Below, piece after piece: positions 1 to 11,530 of a stretch of DNA of 64,000 nucleotides (positions are counted from its first letter, which is position 1; the number at the start of each line of letters is the position of its first letter). This stretch comes from Lasiosphaeria ovina (Eukaryota > Ascomycota > Sordariomycetes > Sordariales > Lasiosphaeriaceae). The stretch lies in assembly GCA_033439765.1 (NCBI GenBank), contig JAULSN010000001.1:5394001-5458000 (forward strand). The letters run 5' to 3'. The notes beneath the pieces were generated by a model. That model worked only from the letters and a program-made list of their open reading frames with translations. It had not been told where the DNA came from and ran no database searches. Both the position numbers and the translations under genes were made by a program.

Positions 1-875
1 TCACGATGCATAACAGTAACGTAATGAAGATGCAAGCCGGCGTGAGGCACCAAACGCCGAGAAGCTACAGATTGGCTGTTTCGTTGTTTCATTGTCGCCC
101 AGGCCGCTAACCAGAACCTCGTGCAGCGGCACAGTCGCGGTAATTTTCGACGAAGCATGGGAACATGTCCGACGAAGGTCCACGGGTACTGTTACCTACC
201 TTACCTACCTACCTCCTGCGTAGATGGGTGGAAACGTCCATATCTACGCGGTTGGCTGCCTAATGGTCGTTATGCGTGTGTGTATTTGCTGCCGTAGCGC
301 AACAACAATCACTGTGAATCAACACAACCCTTATCGGTAGATCTTGGCGCACCTGGAAGTTAGGCAAGGCTCACTCACTCGGCGCCCTTTTTCACGAGCT
401 TGCAAACTCCTGAGCCCCTTTACCCTCACGCCGCACATGGTGTTGTTCCTCTTCTAACGGAACCGGCATCCTCTCCCGCTGCTCTAGTGTTGGATAAATC
501 TCAGGCAGCCGGCGTATAAAGCTGGCGTTGGTTTCAAGATTCATCGTCGTCCCTTTTGCACGTACTTCGGACGGGAGGTTGTCAAACTTATAAACAGGAC
601 CGAAACAACGACTATATCCGACTTAAGGCAACTACCTACCACGCACCTGGCCCATTCTCTTCTCCGTGCGAACTTGGCCGCAGACCACTTGGCCGGCCTC
701 AAACAGGTCACTCTCAAAAGTGAAAAACGAAACCGCCACACGAAGAAGAAATATTCAGAGAGAGACTCACAAGCTGCCCCGGGTTGTTTAGAGGAGCCCC
801 ACTTCCGGTTTTCTGTTTCCGCGAGGCGCAGTACCTCGGTCCCGCCGGGGAAGAACTTTTGAAGGCTGCTCCGAC
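1..875. other. Intergenic, no gene seen
   Basis: No convincing coding region on either strand. A short (TACC)n run lies near 193-213. The right end is the promoter and 5' leader of the ceramidase gene that starts at 876. Short open frames here lack family resemblance and codon bias. Confidence 0.6.
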
Positions 876-2483
876 ATGGCATCGGCAATTTCGGCGTTGC
901 AGATCCCGTACCGCGAACCCCGGGACGGGTTCTGGGGGGAGCAGACATCAACTTTGAACTGGTGTGAAGAGGTACGTGAAATGCCTGCCGTTGGATGTGA
1001 AGGATATCCATGGAATTATTTTTACTCTGTCTTATAACTTGTCCCGTGTGGCTCCCCCTGAATTTCACTTTGCTCTCCCTGGTTGGCCCGGACGCACAAG
1101 CTTACACGCTCGGACTCAAAACATACAGGACTACAACGTCACTTACTATATCGCCGAGGTCGTGAACACCCTCACCAATTTGGTATTTCTCTATCTCGGA
1201 GTCAAGGGCCTGCGCAATGTCATCCGTCATGGCCACCCGCGTGTCTTCATCTTGGCCTTCCTGGGTTACATGACAGTCGGCATGGGCTCCATGGCATTTC
1301 ATACAACCTTGTGGTGTTAGATCCCCCTCCCTCCCCCCTCCCCTTTAGCCTCTTGGTTCTCTTTTCGTGCCCGTGGTTGGTGTTTTTGCCTGCTTACCCA
1401 TTTTTGTGTGGCTCACAGACTCTATGCAGTTGGCCGATGAGCTGCCTATGATATACACAGTTTGTATCTTGTGCTCCAATACATTCTCTCACGGCAAATC
1501 CCCGAGGGGCAGGATTCTGGTGGGAGCCGGTTTCTTCGGGGCCGCTGCCATCATCACGGTTCGTTACTTGCAGGCTCCCGGCTCATGATGGCTTCCCTGC
1601 CGTACACCCCGAGCTACCAGGCATATTTGGCTCCCTTGATATTGCAAGCGAGGCTGTTGACTGACGACTATCTGTTGCGTGCAGATCTACTACCTATACG
1701 CCAAGGACGCGGTGTTCCATCAGGTGGCATACGGTCTGCTGTCGGCTGGGGGCACCTTCTGGGGCTACTACCTCATGGAGGCTCAGCTGCGGCCAGCCCT
1801 GAAGAAGCGGAGTCCCGACAGCTGCGACTGCATGATGCGGGAGCTGTGGGCATTTTCTCTCACAGGTTCGCTGACAATCCCTTCTCTCGTCTGTCTTGCG
1901 GGAGAAACCGAGAAACCGAGAGAAAGAACAAGAAGCTGACACACCGTCCAGGCCTATTCTTGTTCCTGGGAGGCTTCTTTATCTGGAACATGGACAACAT
2001 ATTTTGCCGCTACCTCGTTACAGCAAGAAACCAAGTGCTGCTCCCGTGGGCGGCGCTTCTTGAGGGACATGGCTGGTGGCACATTCTGACGGGCTTAGGT
2101 GAGAGAGACAGAGAGCCAGCGAGCCTCGCCACCTACTCCTTAATTAATAAGACCTTGGGGGGAACCAATGATGCTAACAAAAATGTCTTGAACGCAGGTG
2201 GTACGCATCAGCTGCATTCCTCCCCTCCCCTTTCTTGACTCTGACTCTTTTCGCCCTGTCCCCGAGACTCTCTGTGCTCACCTGCTCTTGCAGCCTCAAA
2301 CCGGGCCACTAACTTGTTCGTGTAACAGCATATTACTTGATCCTGCAGAGGCTGTATTTGGGCATCTTACTGGACGGCAAGGAGAAGGACTTCAGGCTGC
2401 AGTGGAAATCACTGTGGTCCATTCCACAGATCGTCCCCCAGCCGGCCAGAGATTCTCGGGCGCAGTCAAAGAAGACGCAGTGA
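876..2483 (+). CDS. Alkaline ceramidase (YPC1/YDC1/ACER family)
   Basis: Integral membrane hydrolase that cleaves ceramide to sphingoid base and fatty acid in the ER/Golgi. My model has seven exons: 876-971, 1129-1315, 1419-1558, 1685-1865, 1952-2098, 2198-2200 and 2329-2483, giving 302 residues. Seen in the sequence: an N-terminal TSTLNWCEE block, the family segment YIAEVVNTLTNLVF, SMAFHTTLWY followed by MQLADELPMIYT, and GHGWWHILTGLG near the C-terminus. The Ser/His/Asp of the first two blocks and the two His of the last match the metal-site residues known for ACER enzymes. Hydrophobic segments fit a seven-TM protein. The 3-nt exon supplies the second Gly of TGLGAYY; skipping it keeps frame but loses one residue. 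The start is the only suitable Met before TSTLNWCEE. Family assignment is firm; yeast-type substrate preference (phyto- or dihydroceramide) cannot be told. Confidence 0.9.
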
Positions 2484-3508
2484 GATGCGGCTCAAGGCCT
2501 AAACAGCAACTCCCGCCCGTCCCAATGGAGAGGGTGGGCGGCTGTTGGGAGACTGCTGCACGCTTTGTCGGGAGTGACGACACTCATGTGGGCTCAAATC
2601 GGCTCGCCTTTGACATACTGCAGGTTGTATGTAGTCTTTAATGTATAATGCTAAGTGGGATGGGAAAGGCAGTTGAAAGCGACGGTCAAATGCCGAGACG
2701 GAGAACGGGAGGCGCTAACTGGCGTGTGGAGAACGGGGGTTGTGCCGATGATATGCATCAACGGATATCTGCTTGTAAAGAACTTGAAGGAGGGTGGTAT
2801 TGGGCAGTCTTTTCGTTCATCTGTTCAGCCCAGTGCTAAGTAGTAATGCAGTGCATGGCCTGCCATACGCATCTTATCTCCCACCCAAGTAGTGTACTGT
2901 AGGTAAGCGCTTGTCTTGGTTAATGAAACGTCCATCGCTAGCTGAAGCTAGCGGACCTTACGAGCGATCGCCCCGAATCCAGTTTCTTTCCCAGGTCCGA
3001 TCCCGAAAAGCAGCAGGTACATGGACATGACTGTTAGTGAGCATAGTAGAGGGACCAAATTTCACAGCTATTAATTACACTAACAGCGGGGACGGGGGAC
3101 GGGGGACAGTCGCGACTGCTTCTTTGGAGTTGTGCGCCTGGATCCAAAACGCACCTTATGGATGACATGAGTGAGGTGAGAAGCGGCCATGTGTGCATTG
3201 GCGGGGTTTGGCACTGTGGCGACAGGTGTGGGAAAGCCTAAATTTCCAATGACGAACTTCCAGATTTGGGACGGGGGGCTCATGAGGAGCTCCAAGCCGA
3301 AACCCACAACGCGAGCTATCGTGATTACTTACCGATTGCACACACCGACAACGTTCCGTCTTTTGCCACAACGTGGTGATTAGTTGTCCCTCAGGCATTC
3401 TACTCTCTGATCGGCACATTCAGGACACTGCGGGAGGTGAAAGAGAAAAGAAATTCCGCACCTACACCACCACCACCCCCCACCCCCTGCCACAAGGAAC
3501 CTGACAAG
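2484..3508. other. Intergenic between ceramidase and prefoldin 1
   Basis: No gene seen. A small inverted repeat of GCTAGC cores lies near 2937-2952. The right end holds a C/A-rich leader directly before the prefoldin start. Confidence 0.5.
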
Positions 3509-4312
3509 ATGTCGATATCAAACGAGGCGTTACAGAAGGTACGAAACCACGGGCCGACAGAATGGAATGCAGTCAGGCATCAACACCTTAATCTTCTCCC
3601 CCCCGTCTCATTCTCTCTCTCATGTCGTGATGCAAAGAGAAACCAAAGTCTAGGGTGAGGCAGGCAGGGGCGAACCGAAAACTGACTCGACGTTGCTCAT
3701 GTATTATTGTATAGCTGGTGAGGGAGATTGAGTCGCAGGCCATGGCGGCACAGCAGCAGATCAGCCTCGTCCGCACGCAGTTGTCGTCGAAGCAGCGCGA
3801 GATGCGACTGGTCCAGCTCACCCGGAGCGAGATCTCGACGTTGCCGCCCGACACGGCCGCGTACGAAGGCGTCGGCAAGATGTGGGTGTTTACCTTCTTT
3901 TTTTTTTTTTACCTTTTTCTTCTTCTTCTTCTTCTTCTTCCCCCTTTGTGCCCCCCTTCTGACTCACACACTCGGCTGTGTCCCTGCCACTACTCGGTCG
4001 GCCAGTCGTTATCGATATGGCACTCCTGTTTGCTTGTGCCCAATATGCGCGTCCCGCATCTCTCTGCTCCTCATTTTCGCCCTTTCACCCCCCCTGATGC
4101 AAGGAAGAGAGTTTGTGTCCTGATGCCCGAGTTCTCGCTACAGGTTCGTCGCCGTGCCCGTCCCCGAGCTGCAGGATAAGCTGGGCTCGTCGATGAAGGA
4201 GATGGAGGGGGAAGTGGAGGCGATGGGCAAGAGGTTGCATTATCTCGAGACGACGGCCAAGAACAGCCAAGAGCACATTGAGCGGATGCTCAAGGGAAGC
4301 GGGGGGCAATAG
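3509..4312 (+). CDS. PFD1: Prefoldin subunit 1 (beta-type)
   Basis: Subunit of the cytosolic hexameric prefoldin chaperone, which hands nascent actin and tubulin to the CCT chaperonin. Three exons: 3509-3538, 3715-3881 and 4144-4312, giving 121 residues, the usual size for this subunit. Seen: a short N-terminal MSISNEALQK, then the first coiled coil (LVREIESQAMAAQQQISLVR), a hydrophobic beta-hairpin region (YEGVGKMFVAVPVPELQDKL), and a second coiled coil (EMEGEVEAMGKRLHYLE) ending in a Gly-rich tail. Intron 1 splits after codon 10. Intron 2 splits the Met codon of GKMF (phase 2) and contains a long pyrimidine tract. The alternative donor after ATGTGG would break the frame. Prefoldin subunit 5 lies about 20 kb away on the other strand. 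Assignment to the beta class is from the single-hairpin layout and sequence pattern. Confidence 0.87.
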
Positions 4313-6830
4313 TTTTGTGGGATTCCAGGCTATATTGTCTAACTCTGACAAGCAGCTTTGGTCTCTTCGTCTTACACCTTATTCATATCATAATGAGTCC
4401 CCACCGTTGATACTGTGAAGAAGTGTCCTAGGCCCCCTTATCACGGCCCCAAATGTTGATACCAACCGGGGTGTAAATGTGTGTGTGGAAACGGAACAGC
4501 CCGACGCGGGTGTTGACGGCGCGGAGCGCTGACCCAACGGAAGAGGTAGCCGGAAGCTGATCGAACCCAACTACTCTTTACACTGCAGGAACACTATGTG
4601 CGTACGCTGCGCAGTGCACTGAGATAAAGCTTGGTAGCTACGAGACCTACATGACTGGAGCACTCCCTACCCTGCCCGTCTTGAGACTTGCCTTCCCGGG
4701 GAATGGACTCAAAATGGAGGTATGAATAAACCCGAGGGGGTTTCTTTGTCACCATCGCCTGTAAGCTTCTATTCTTGTCCCACGCCACGCAGCCGCTAAT
4801 GTGGATCATGCAGAGAGCCTTGGGCGATCCAAGTAAGGCCAGTGAATCCTTCTACACTACAGATACGGATACTACAGCAGAGTTTTGTGCGGCTGGCAGC
4901 TGACTGGGTCTCCCAAGTGTTTTGGCTGCCGCCCAAAGCGTGGCCCGGGGCATTTGCGAGGTACCCCTAGCCGGGCTTCATTTGGCAGCCCGCGGCTCAT
5001 AGTAGGCAAGGTCGTTAGGATAGACGCCGGTATAGTCCATAAACTCGGCCGATAACCGATGAGAGTGACTCTTGAGGAGACTGGAATCGCGCCTCCCTGG
5101 TAGAACGCTGGCGAATGGGAATTACGGGGCTTGCAAACTTACCGAGTGTACTCTGTATGTACTCGACCGATGGGAAATGGGCAAATACGCGGAACATAAT
5201 AGTGCATACTGTGTGAATTAAGTGCTGCAGCTCCTTGCTGCGTGTCCTGCGACGGCGCAACTGCCTTCTCAAGTCAGCTCCGTCAGCCAGCCTCAAGCAT
5301 CCTCAGTGGTCAGAAGCCGAGTGGGTCTTTTAAATGAAAGGCAGTTGATCCCCACGCTTGATCAAGGTTTGCCCTTGTCAAACTAACCCCTCACTTAGCC
5401 CTACGCAACGGGTTTTATCAGTTCGTGCGTTGGCTTCTTGCGGCTCGATCCCAGCGACGGCCGGTTCCGTGGTGTCGTTCGTCGTGTTTTGCGATGGAGG
5501 ACTGTCCATCTCTCCGTAGTCCAGGGCAAACCATCGCACATGGCAGCCATGGCCCCCCATGGTCGAAATTGGCGTCATGGATTCTCGTGGCCACGGTGTG
5601 GTGTGAAGGTCCCCTCCCGATGGCCCTATGCGATGTGATGCGATGCGACGCGATGCGATGGGAGGAAGGTCTGGGCAAGCCCACACATAGGGCAGTGACG
5701 GCTCAGCTTGTTTCGTCAGCGCATCCCAGCCAGCCGTCTTGATTTTGTCCCCGTATCACCTCCGTTACCACATGCCCTTACTACCAGTACGAGTACCTTA
5801 ACATGGACATCTTCGGCGACTCAGTTGTGCCGGGCGAGTGGTGGGCTGAGCTGGGCTGGGCTGGGCTGGGCTGGGCTGGGCTGCCAGACGAACAGCCGTC
5901 AGTCCAGTCGATCGATGCCGCTCTTCCTCTACCTTCTCAGCTGTAGCTACGGTAATTACCAGCCATGATGCCGCTGATCGAGTGCTGGGCGTCCCCCCTC
6001 CCCACCTCCCCCCCACTTCGCCTGTCCGTCCGTCTCTCGACGAACAGGCATCCGCTTCCTGGCCAACCAGCGCCGGCCACTGTGGGAAGTTGTGCTCACG
6101 CTACGCAGTTTGGCCACCCCTCGTCCCCCCGGAGGCACGATACCTCGACGGGGTTCACCTCGCCCGTGGGGCTGGGCGGCACAGTGCCCCTCATCGGCGT
6201 CTCGATACCTTGCCGGTACTGCGGCAACTGGCACGCTTCGCCTGTGCCGCACTGTGCTACTTCCAGTTTCCAGTCTTCTTTCCCTAAGTACCTCTCTCTG
6301 GCTTGTCCGACTTGCCTGGTGGGAGGTATCCCTCGCTTTGGTGCGCGCGCACGTAGTGCAGCCCTCTCTGCTGGGACCCTGCTGCCCTGCTGTCCGGCTG
6401 CCCTCCTTGCCCTCCCCCTCCACACCCCCTGCCATGCCCTCTTCTTGCTCCCTCCCCAGGCCTGACCGCCCGCCGCAGCGCCGAATAAATGGTGGGTCAC
6501 ACCCCGCTCTGTTGGCCCGGCTTACCATTCCTCCTGACCCCTCCGTGCCTCTGCCACCTTCACCTTCACCTTCCAGGCCGACAGAGTCTGCTCTAAACCA
6601 GACCAGACCCCCAACCCAAGTGATCTGGGCCCCAACGGTATACCTCTTGGACCCCTCTGTATAGATTGGACTCTCTGTCTGTCTGTCTGTCTTCTCTCGA
6701 TCAAGCTTCTTAGCCGATCACCCCTGTCTTATCAGTCAGACGGTAATACCGGGCCGAGTGAGATCTCGCGAGACTCGCCTCTTTAGCGTCGCCCTGTCTC
6801 CGTCTCGTCCTCTCCTCCACCGCAGCAGCA
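4313..6830. other. Intergenic, 2.5 kb, no gene seen
   Basis: Long gap with many short overlapping open frames on both strands, none with a recognisable product. It contains a CGATG-type short repeat near 5630-5660, a (CTGGG)n run near 5851-5883, and a (CTGT)n stretch near 6673-6692 just upstream of the next gene. Parts may be a long 5' leader of the gene at 6831. Confidence 0.5.
5851..5883. repeat. (CTGGG)n tandem repeat
   Basis: About six perfect 5-bp units in a row. On the minus strand it reads as CCCAG repeats. Confidence 0.85.
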
Positions 6831-8417
6831 ATGTCTAGCTCCTACGACTACAGCGACGACGAGTCGATCGACGTCCGCGTCCGTCGTGTCATGGCCCGTG
6901 ACCGTTCTCCCGGTCCCCGTCGAGGTCCTCCTCCCCCGCCTCCAAACCCCCATTACATTCAGACCGTCACCAGGGACGTCCGTGACACGCGGCCCACGGG
7001 CTACTACAACCCCGGGCCCAGCTACCTCCAGCCTGAGCGCACCGTCGTCACCACTCGCTCCAGGTCGCGGGAGCGACGGTCCACCCCGCCCCAGGGCCCG
7101 CCCGCCCAGGTCGCTCCCGTGGTGATCCACAATATCCAGAACCGCTTCGAGCATACCGACTCGGAATACTCGTCAGATGAGTCGTCGCATGTGTCCCGAC
7201 ATCGTCATGGCCACGGCCACGGCCATCGCTCGCATAGCAGGGTCCATAGCCGCCGCTCGTCAAGCTCGCACAGCTACGTTGACGATGCCAAGGATAAGTG
7301 GGAGCTGGAGAGGACACGCGAGCAGCTAAAAAACCTGCAGCTCACGCGCCAAAAGCAAGACGAGCAGGCAGCCGCCGACAGGTACTACAAGGAGGAGGTT
7401 GAACTGGTCCGTGCCCGGACTGAGCTGGGCCACTACCGTCAGGAGGAGGAGATCCGCAAGCTTGACGAGAAGTACAAGGCGGACTCCGAGGCGCGGCAAG
7501 CCAAGGAAGAACTTTCCCGGATTAGGCGCCAAAATGAAGAGGATAAAAGCGAGAAGCAACGCAGGGAGGAGGAAGACCTCCGCCGTGCCAAGGCCGAGCT
7601 GGAACGCCGCAAGCGCCACGACGAGGATGAAAGACTAGAGCGAGAGTACAAGGAGGAGGAACAGCTCCGCCGTGCCAAAGCCGAGTTGGAGGCGATCCGT
7701 AAGGCCGAGGACAAGAAGAAGGAGGAGGAACGGATCCGGCGCGAAATAGAGCTGAAGAAACTTGAGGAGGACAAGAAGCGACGGGAGGAGGAGGAGCGCA
7801 AGAAGAAGGAGGCCGAAGATGCCATTGCCGCATACAAGGCCAAGGAGCTCGAACGCCAGGAGAAGGAGAAGAAGGAGAAGGAGGCAGCCGACAAGGAATA
7901 CCAGCGCCGCCTCCAGGAGCACCTGATCAAGTCTGGCCTTGACGAGAAGGAGATCGCTGCCATCCTCGAGAACAAGAAAATCAAGAGGAGGAAGGAGGAG
8001 GAGGAGGAGGAGAGGGGCAAATCGCTTGCCCGCCCAACCTACACGCGCATGTCGCTGCGACACTTGGACATCGAGACGTTGCATTTCTACAAGCTTGACT
8101 GGGAGTACGATGCTGTAAGTTTTTCTCCTTTTTTGGGGGGTTCCTGCAGGAGAGCAACCGCTGACAGTCGTTCAAAGGAGCCGGGTTACATCCTGATTAA
8201 GCGCTGGGTTCCCGAGCAGGAGCAAGCCATGCTATGGGAGCATACGCGCCGGATCCGCGTCGTCACGCAGAAGCGTGAGAAAGATGTTGTCCTCAAGATC
8301 AAGGACAAGAGCAGCGACGATGACAAGTACGAATGGGTGCGCAAGACCAGCCACAGCCGCCGCCGTAGCAAGTCGCCTGGTCTTCTGATGTATCTTGCGG
8401 GCGCCCGTCCGGCATGA
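6831..8417 (+). CDS. Charged coiled-coil protein, conserved C-terminal block
   Basis: Function unknown. Two exons, 6831-8114 and 8178-8417, give about 507 residues. Seen: an acidic/Ser/Tyr start (MSSSYDYSDDES), an Arg/Pro-rich region, a His/Ser/Arg-rich patch (HGHGHGHRSHSR), then about 240 residues of almost pure Glu/Lys/Arg coiled coil (repeated RREEE and RRAKAELE). The C-terminal block runs from TYTRMSLRHLDIETL to ILIKRWVPEQEQAMLWEHT and SKSPGLLMYLAG. From memory, this C-terminal block is widespread in ascomycetes but known only as a domain of unknown function; I did not verify this. The intron (63 nt) uses donor GTAAGT and acceptor CAAAG with a CTGAC branch site. It has no in-frame stop, so an unspliced message would add 21 residues. 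The Ser/Arg-rich N-terminus hints at a nuclear or RNA link, which is inference only. Confidence 0.75.
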   Translation: MSSSYDYSDDESIDVRVRRVMARDRSPGPRRGPPPPPPNPHYIQTVTRDVRDTRPTGYYNPGPSYLQPERTVVTTRSRSRERRSTPPQGPPAQVAPVVIHNIQNRFEHTDSEYSSDESSHVSRHRHGHGHGHRSHSRVHSRRSSSSHSYVDDAKDKWELERTREQLKNLQLTRQKQDEQAAADRYYKEEVELVRARTELGHYRQEEEIRKLDEKYKADSEARQAKEELSRIRRQNEEDKSEKQRREEEDLRRAKAELERRKRHDEDERLEREYKEEEQLRRAKAELEAIRKAEDKKKEEERIRREIELKKLEEDKKRREEEERKKKEAEDAIAAYKAKELERQEKEKKEKEAADKEYQRRLQEHLIKSGLDEKEIAAILENKKIKRRKEEEEEERGKSLARPTYTRMSLRHLDIETLHFYKLDWEYDAVSFSPFLGGSCRRATADSRSKEPGYILIKRWVPEQEQAMLWEHTRRIRVVTQKREKDVVLKIKDKSSDDDKYEWVRKTSHSRRRSKSPGLLMYLAGARPA

Positions 8418-9612
8418 TCAAGAGGCCTCGCAACCTTTCTTCTTCTCTTTTTTCTTTTTTTGGGTCCCTGTTCTTTCCTTGTCGACTGCCACGGGAACAA
8501 CTAGAGAAGCCTCATTACTGTGTCACGTGCCACGTTTCCCCCCCCTCACAACGTTGTGCATGTGAGACCTCGGTCACTCCCCTCCTTTTCTTTTCTCCTG
8601 TCTATTTCTTCCTTTCACCCGATAAATGTACATGCCCTTAGTCTTGTTTGGGTTTTCGGATTAAATGCCAAGCGCGTATTTTGCTACGTTCTCGCCCCTA
8701 TGGGAGGATAGGATGGAAGGATTGACTCGCAAGAGACGGAGATGAAGAGGAGAGAAGCGGAAAACGTGGGGAGGGGATAAGGCGAGGGTATTTGGAGACT
8801 GATCGGATACGGTGGTATGAGATGCATGAAACCATGATGTTTTTGTCATTTATTTTCGCTTTTGCTCTAGCTTTCTATGTATGAGTCGAGGTATTTATTT
8901 ATCTGTTCGCTTATCTCTCAGTCCCTCTCATCTGAGTGAGCGTGATCAATAGTCTTTCTGAGTCAGAAATGTGAGGTATACTTCGTAGTGTGAGCGATGA
9001 TTCAGGTTTTCAAGTACACTCGATGGAACAACATTAGCTGTAAATTCGCCCCAAAATCATGTCCACCTGTCGGCGTTATGGTTAGGTGAGTGAGCGGACC
9101 TTCGCTTTCCTCGACGTTCTCAGCATCAACTTCCTCTTTTAATCTTCAGGCAACTTCCGTCTTTACCGAAACATCTCTATGCGCATTAAATCATTATCAT
9201 ACATGGTACCCGAGAACTTTGATGCTTACTGTGATCAGAAGAGCTGGACTAATCAAGTAGGTCTGAGTAGTCAATGAAAACAAGACTGATCCGAAAAATA
9301 AACTTTGTGTTATTTGCTTTTTCACATTGCCATTTTTCTCCAGTTATTTCTATACCGACAAGGTATTTCTATCGAAGCTAGAGGTACCAGCGGAGATAGA
9401 AAGATCAACGTGGCTCGAGTACTTTTTGCTTTAATACATGCCGAATCATCTGTCTGTTTGTCAGCCAAACAGACAAGACTGGCTATTCTCTCTCCCACCC
9501 CTTCTGAGGGGCATATGCTTGTTAGGTTAGGTTGGGTTAGGTTATGCTGAGTTTTGGTTTAATTATACAACAAGACGGGCTTTTACATCATATACTCGTA
9601 CACAGATACATA
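8418..9612. other. Intergenic (tail-to-tail), no gene seen
   Basis: Lies between the 3' end of the coiled-coil gene (+) and the 3' end of the mitochondrial carrier (-). T-rich 3' flanks and no recognisable coding region. A telomere-like string sits at 9521-9544. Confidence 0.55.
9521..9544 (+). repeat. Short TTAGG-type interstitial repeat
   Basis: GTTAGGTTAGGTTGGGTTAG and flanking bases. The string resembles TTAGG-type repeats rather than the TTAGGG telomere repeat of most fungi. It is only four imperfect units, so chance is possible. Confidence 0.5.
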
Positions 9613-10746
9613 TCACAGGCTCCTCTGCGCGGTGCGGTCGCTCCAGGTGACCTCTGCGCGGCGGATCAACTCCTCGTAGACGGTCCAGGCCAGGGCGGAG
9701 CTGAGGGCCTTGCGGCTCATGCGCAGAGCGAGGCCGTCCCACAGGGCGCGGAACCCTTCCTCGGCCACCAGGCGGCGCCCGGCCTGCACGAGGTTGCGGT
9801 ACGCGCCCGGCTGCAGCTGGATGCGCGTCTTGACGGCGTCGAAGGGGTTCGATATGATGCTGCAAACCACCCCGGACACGACGCCCGACGCGAAGTTGAT
9901 GCTCGCCGCGCGGGACACGCCCATAGCTTGTGAGGGGGCAATTTCCGTTGCTGTCCCGTCACTTGAGCTCGTTGTCCCATCGTAGAGGGCGCTCAGCCGA
10001 CGCTTGCTCTGCTCGTAAAACAGCACGTACAAACCGGCGTAGGGCGCGTCTCGAATCGCCGTAGCTCCGAACCCCGCGAAGAACCCGCGCAGTCCCTCGG
10101 TGCGCGCCATGTCTCGCGCGGCGCCCGCCAGCGATGTGTAGGCGTACATGCTACTCTCATAGCGCACTTTCAGCACCGTCAATGGCATCAGTACAAAGCC
10201 GGCGAGTGAGCGGGCCACGGCGCCCGCGGCAAGGTTGCCCGTGTTGGAGAGTTTCGGGAGGGACGACGACGATGAGCCAGTCGCCGCCAGACTAGCAGTG
10301 TCGGTCAGAACGGGCAGTCGCGCACGCGCGACGTTCTGCCGGATCGCGTTGAGGCTGCTGAAGTAGATGGCCGATCCAAAGCCGGTGCGAAGCGCCGACG
10401 GCAGCGCCCCGCGCCATAGCGCGGGTATGAGATGCGTCGACGACGCCCGCAGCTCTGCGATGGCCGCACTCAGCGTGTGTCTCCCAGGGCTGATGCTGCC
10501 GAGGCCACTGGACAAGCCTGCAACGCCGCTCCCTATTCCTGCCCTACCGCCTTGCTGCACGCGTGTCTTGAGTAGATCGATCGGCTGCAGAAGCACCGCC
10601 GAGAGGACGCCCGACCCGAGCCCGGCTGCGAAGTGGAAGGCTGTGCGGATATCGTCAGTAAAATCTCTTCGCCGTCTTGGGCGGAGGAGTGGAAGGAAGC
10701 AAAACGTACACGACTTCGAACGCATCGTCGGCGAGCCATTGGACAT
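9613..10746 (-). CDS. HEM25: Mitochondrial glycine carrier Hem25 (SLC25A38 family)
   Basis: Inner-membrane carrier that brings glycine into mitochondria for 5-aminolevulinate and heme synthesis. Two exons on the minus strand: 10746-10710 and 10640-9613, giving 354 residues. Intron 10709-10641 has donor GTACGT and a TACTGAC branch site. Seen: three mitochondrial-carrier repeats. Repeat 1 contains [19 protein letters not shown] with the PxD signature in [12 protein letters not shown]. Repeat 2 has [20 protein letters not shown] and [20 protein letters not shown]. Repeat 3 has [17 protein letters not shown] and ends [10 protein letters not shown]. The first-repeat sequence and RDAPYAGLY are characteristic of the SLC25A38 branch rather than of general carriers. 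An unspliced reading would insert a cysteine/arginine-rich stretch not seen in carriers. Located tail-to-tail with the gene at 6831. Confidence 0.88.
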   Translation of the reverse strand: MSNGSPTMRSKSCTFCFLPLLRPRRRRDFTDDIRTAFHFAAGLGSGVLSAVLLQPIDLLKTRVQQGGRAGIGSGVAGLSSGLGSISPGRHTLSAAIAELRASSTHLIPALWRGALPSALRTGFGSAIYFSSLNAIRQNVARARLPVLTDTASLAATGSSSSSLPKLSNTGNLAAGAVARSLAGFVLMPLTVLKVRYESSMYAYTSLAGAARDMARTEGLRGFFAGFGATAIRDAPYAGLYVLFYEQSKRRLSALYDGTTSSSDGTATEIAPSQAMGVSRAASINFASGVVSGVVCSIISNPFDAVKTRIQLQPGAYRNLVQAGRRLVAEEGFRALWDGLALRMSRKALSSALAWTVYEELIRRAEVTWSDRTAQRSL

Positions 10747-11530
10747 GGCTGCGCAGTGGGTTCGAGATTATGGTTATTGGTGTGTTGGAGGTCACGCACT
10801 CCCGTCCTCCAGCTGTCACGCCCTCTCTGTTGCCGCACTATTTTTGCGAGTTGGTAAGGAGATTCGTATAAGGTGGACACCCAAGCTCGGTGGTAGCAGG
10901 CTAATAGGGAAGGTTGTCGTCGGCGCGGGAGGTATGGAGATATTAGAGCTTGTGGGTGTGCAGCTTGTCGAGGTCTATTATTGGGTTGGAGGACTTGGAG
11001 CTGGCCATGGCAGTGTCTGGATTCGTGGATTAGAGGCAATATCTAAGCAAAGAGCCCATTTGGCGGTTATTTGTCTCTTCGTGTGTATTGTAGTTGTAAT
11101 TGTGTATCAAGTTCGTGGAAAAAGGTGCTGCAATCCGGATTGCGGCCAAGCAAAGAGAAGCTTTCTGGAGTTGAGAAATCGCGGTTGGTCTTATGACGGC
11201 ATTGAACAGCGACTGATTTTCGCGGTATGACACTAAGGAAATTCGGCCCCACTCACCACCTTACCTTACCCCGGTTCCCGTGACTGCCGGAGCGAGCGGA
11301 TTTGGAAGCCCGGCTCGACCCGAGGTGACGGTTCCGAAAACTTCCATCCGCACTGAAGTTTCACGAAGAGTCACAAATGAAAAGCCAAGACACGGAGTTC
11401 TCTTTCTCCGTGATACGTAGTGCCCGGTATTTCGAGCAAAATGCCTTGTCAACGTGAACAATCCAGGCTCATGATAGAATTCGTGAAACTCGGCCGGGAA
11501 GCTCGGTGTCCCCCAATAGTATGTTTTTCT
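10747..11530. other. Intergenic between HEM25 start and COG8 end
   Basis: Promoter side of HEM25 (-) and 3' flank of COG8 (-). Long open frames on the plus strand that cross HEM25 are its antisense shadow. No independent gene seen. Confidence 0.5.

Noticed and set aside
2937..2975. Inverted GCTAGC repeats as a possible tRNA or terminator
   Set aside because: No cloverleaf, no B-box and no T run; too short to call.
5956..6664. Overlapping frames of 130-190 codons on both strands
   Set aside because: C-rich low-complexity upstream DNA with frames open on both strands; no product recognised.
7439..8020. 193-codon Ser/Arg minus-strand frame
   Set aside because: Antisense of the Glu/Lys coiled coil at 6831-8417.
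10367..11230. 287-codon plus-strand frame
   Set aside because: Largely antisense to the HEM25 exons and then runs into the promoter; no family resemblance.
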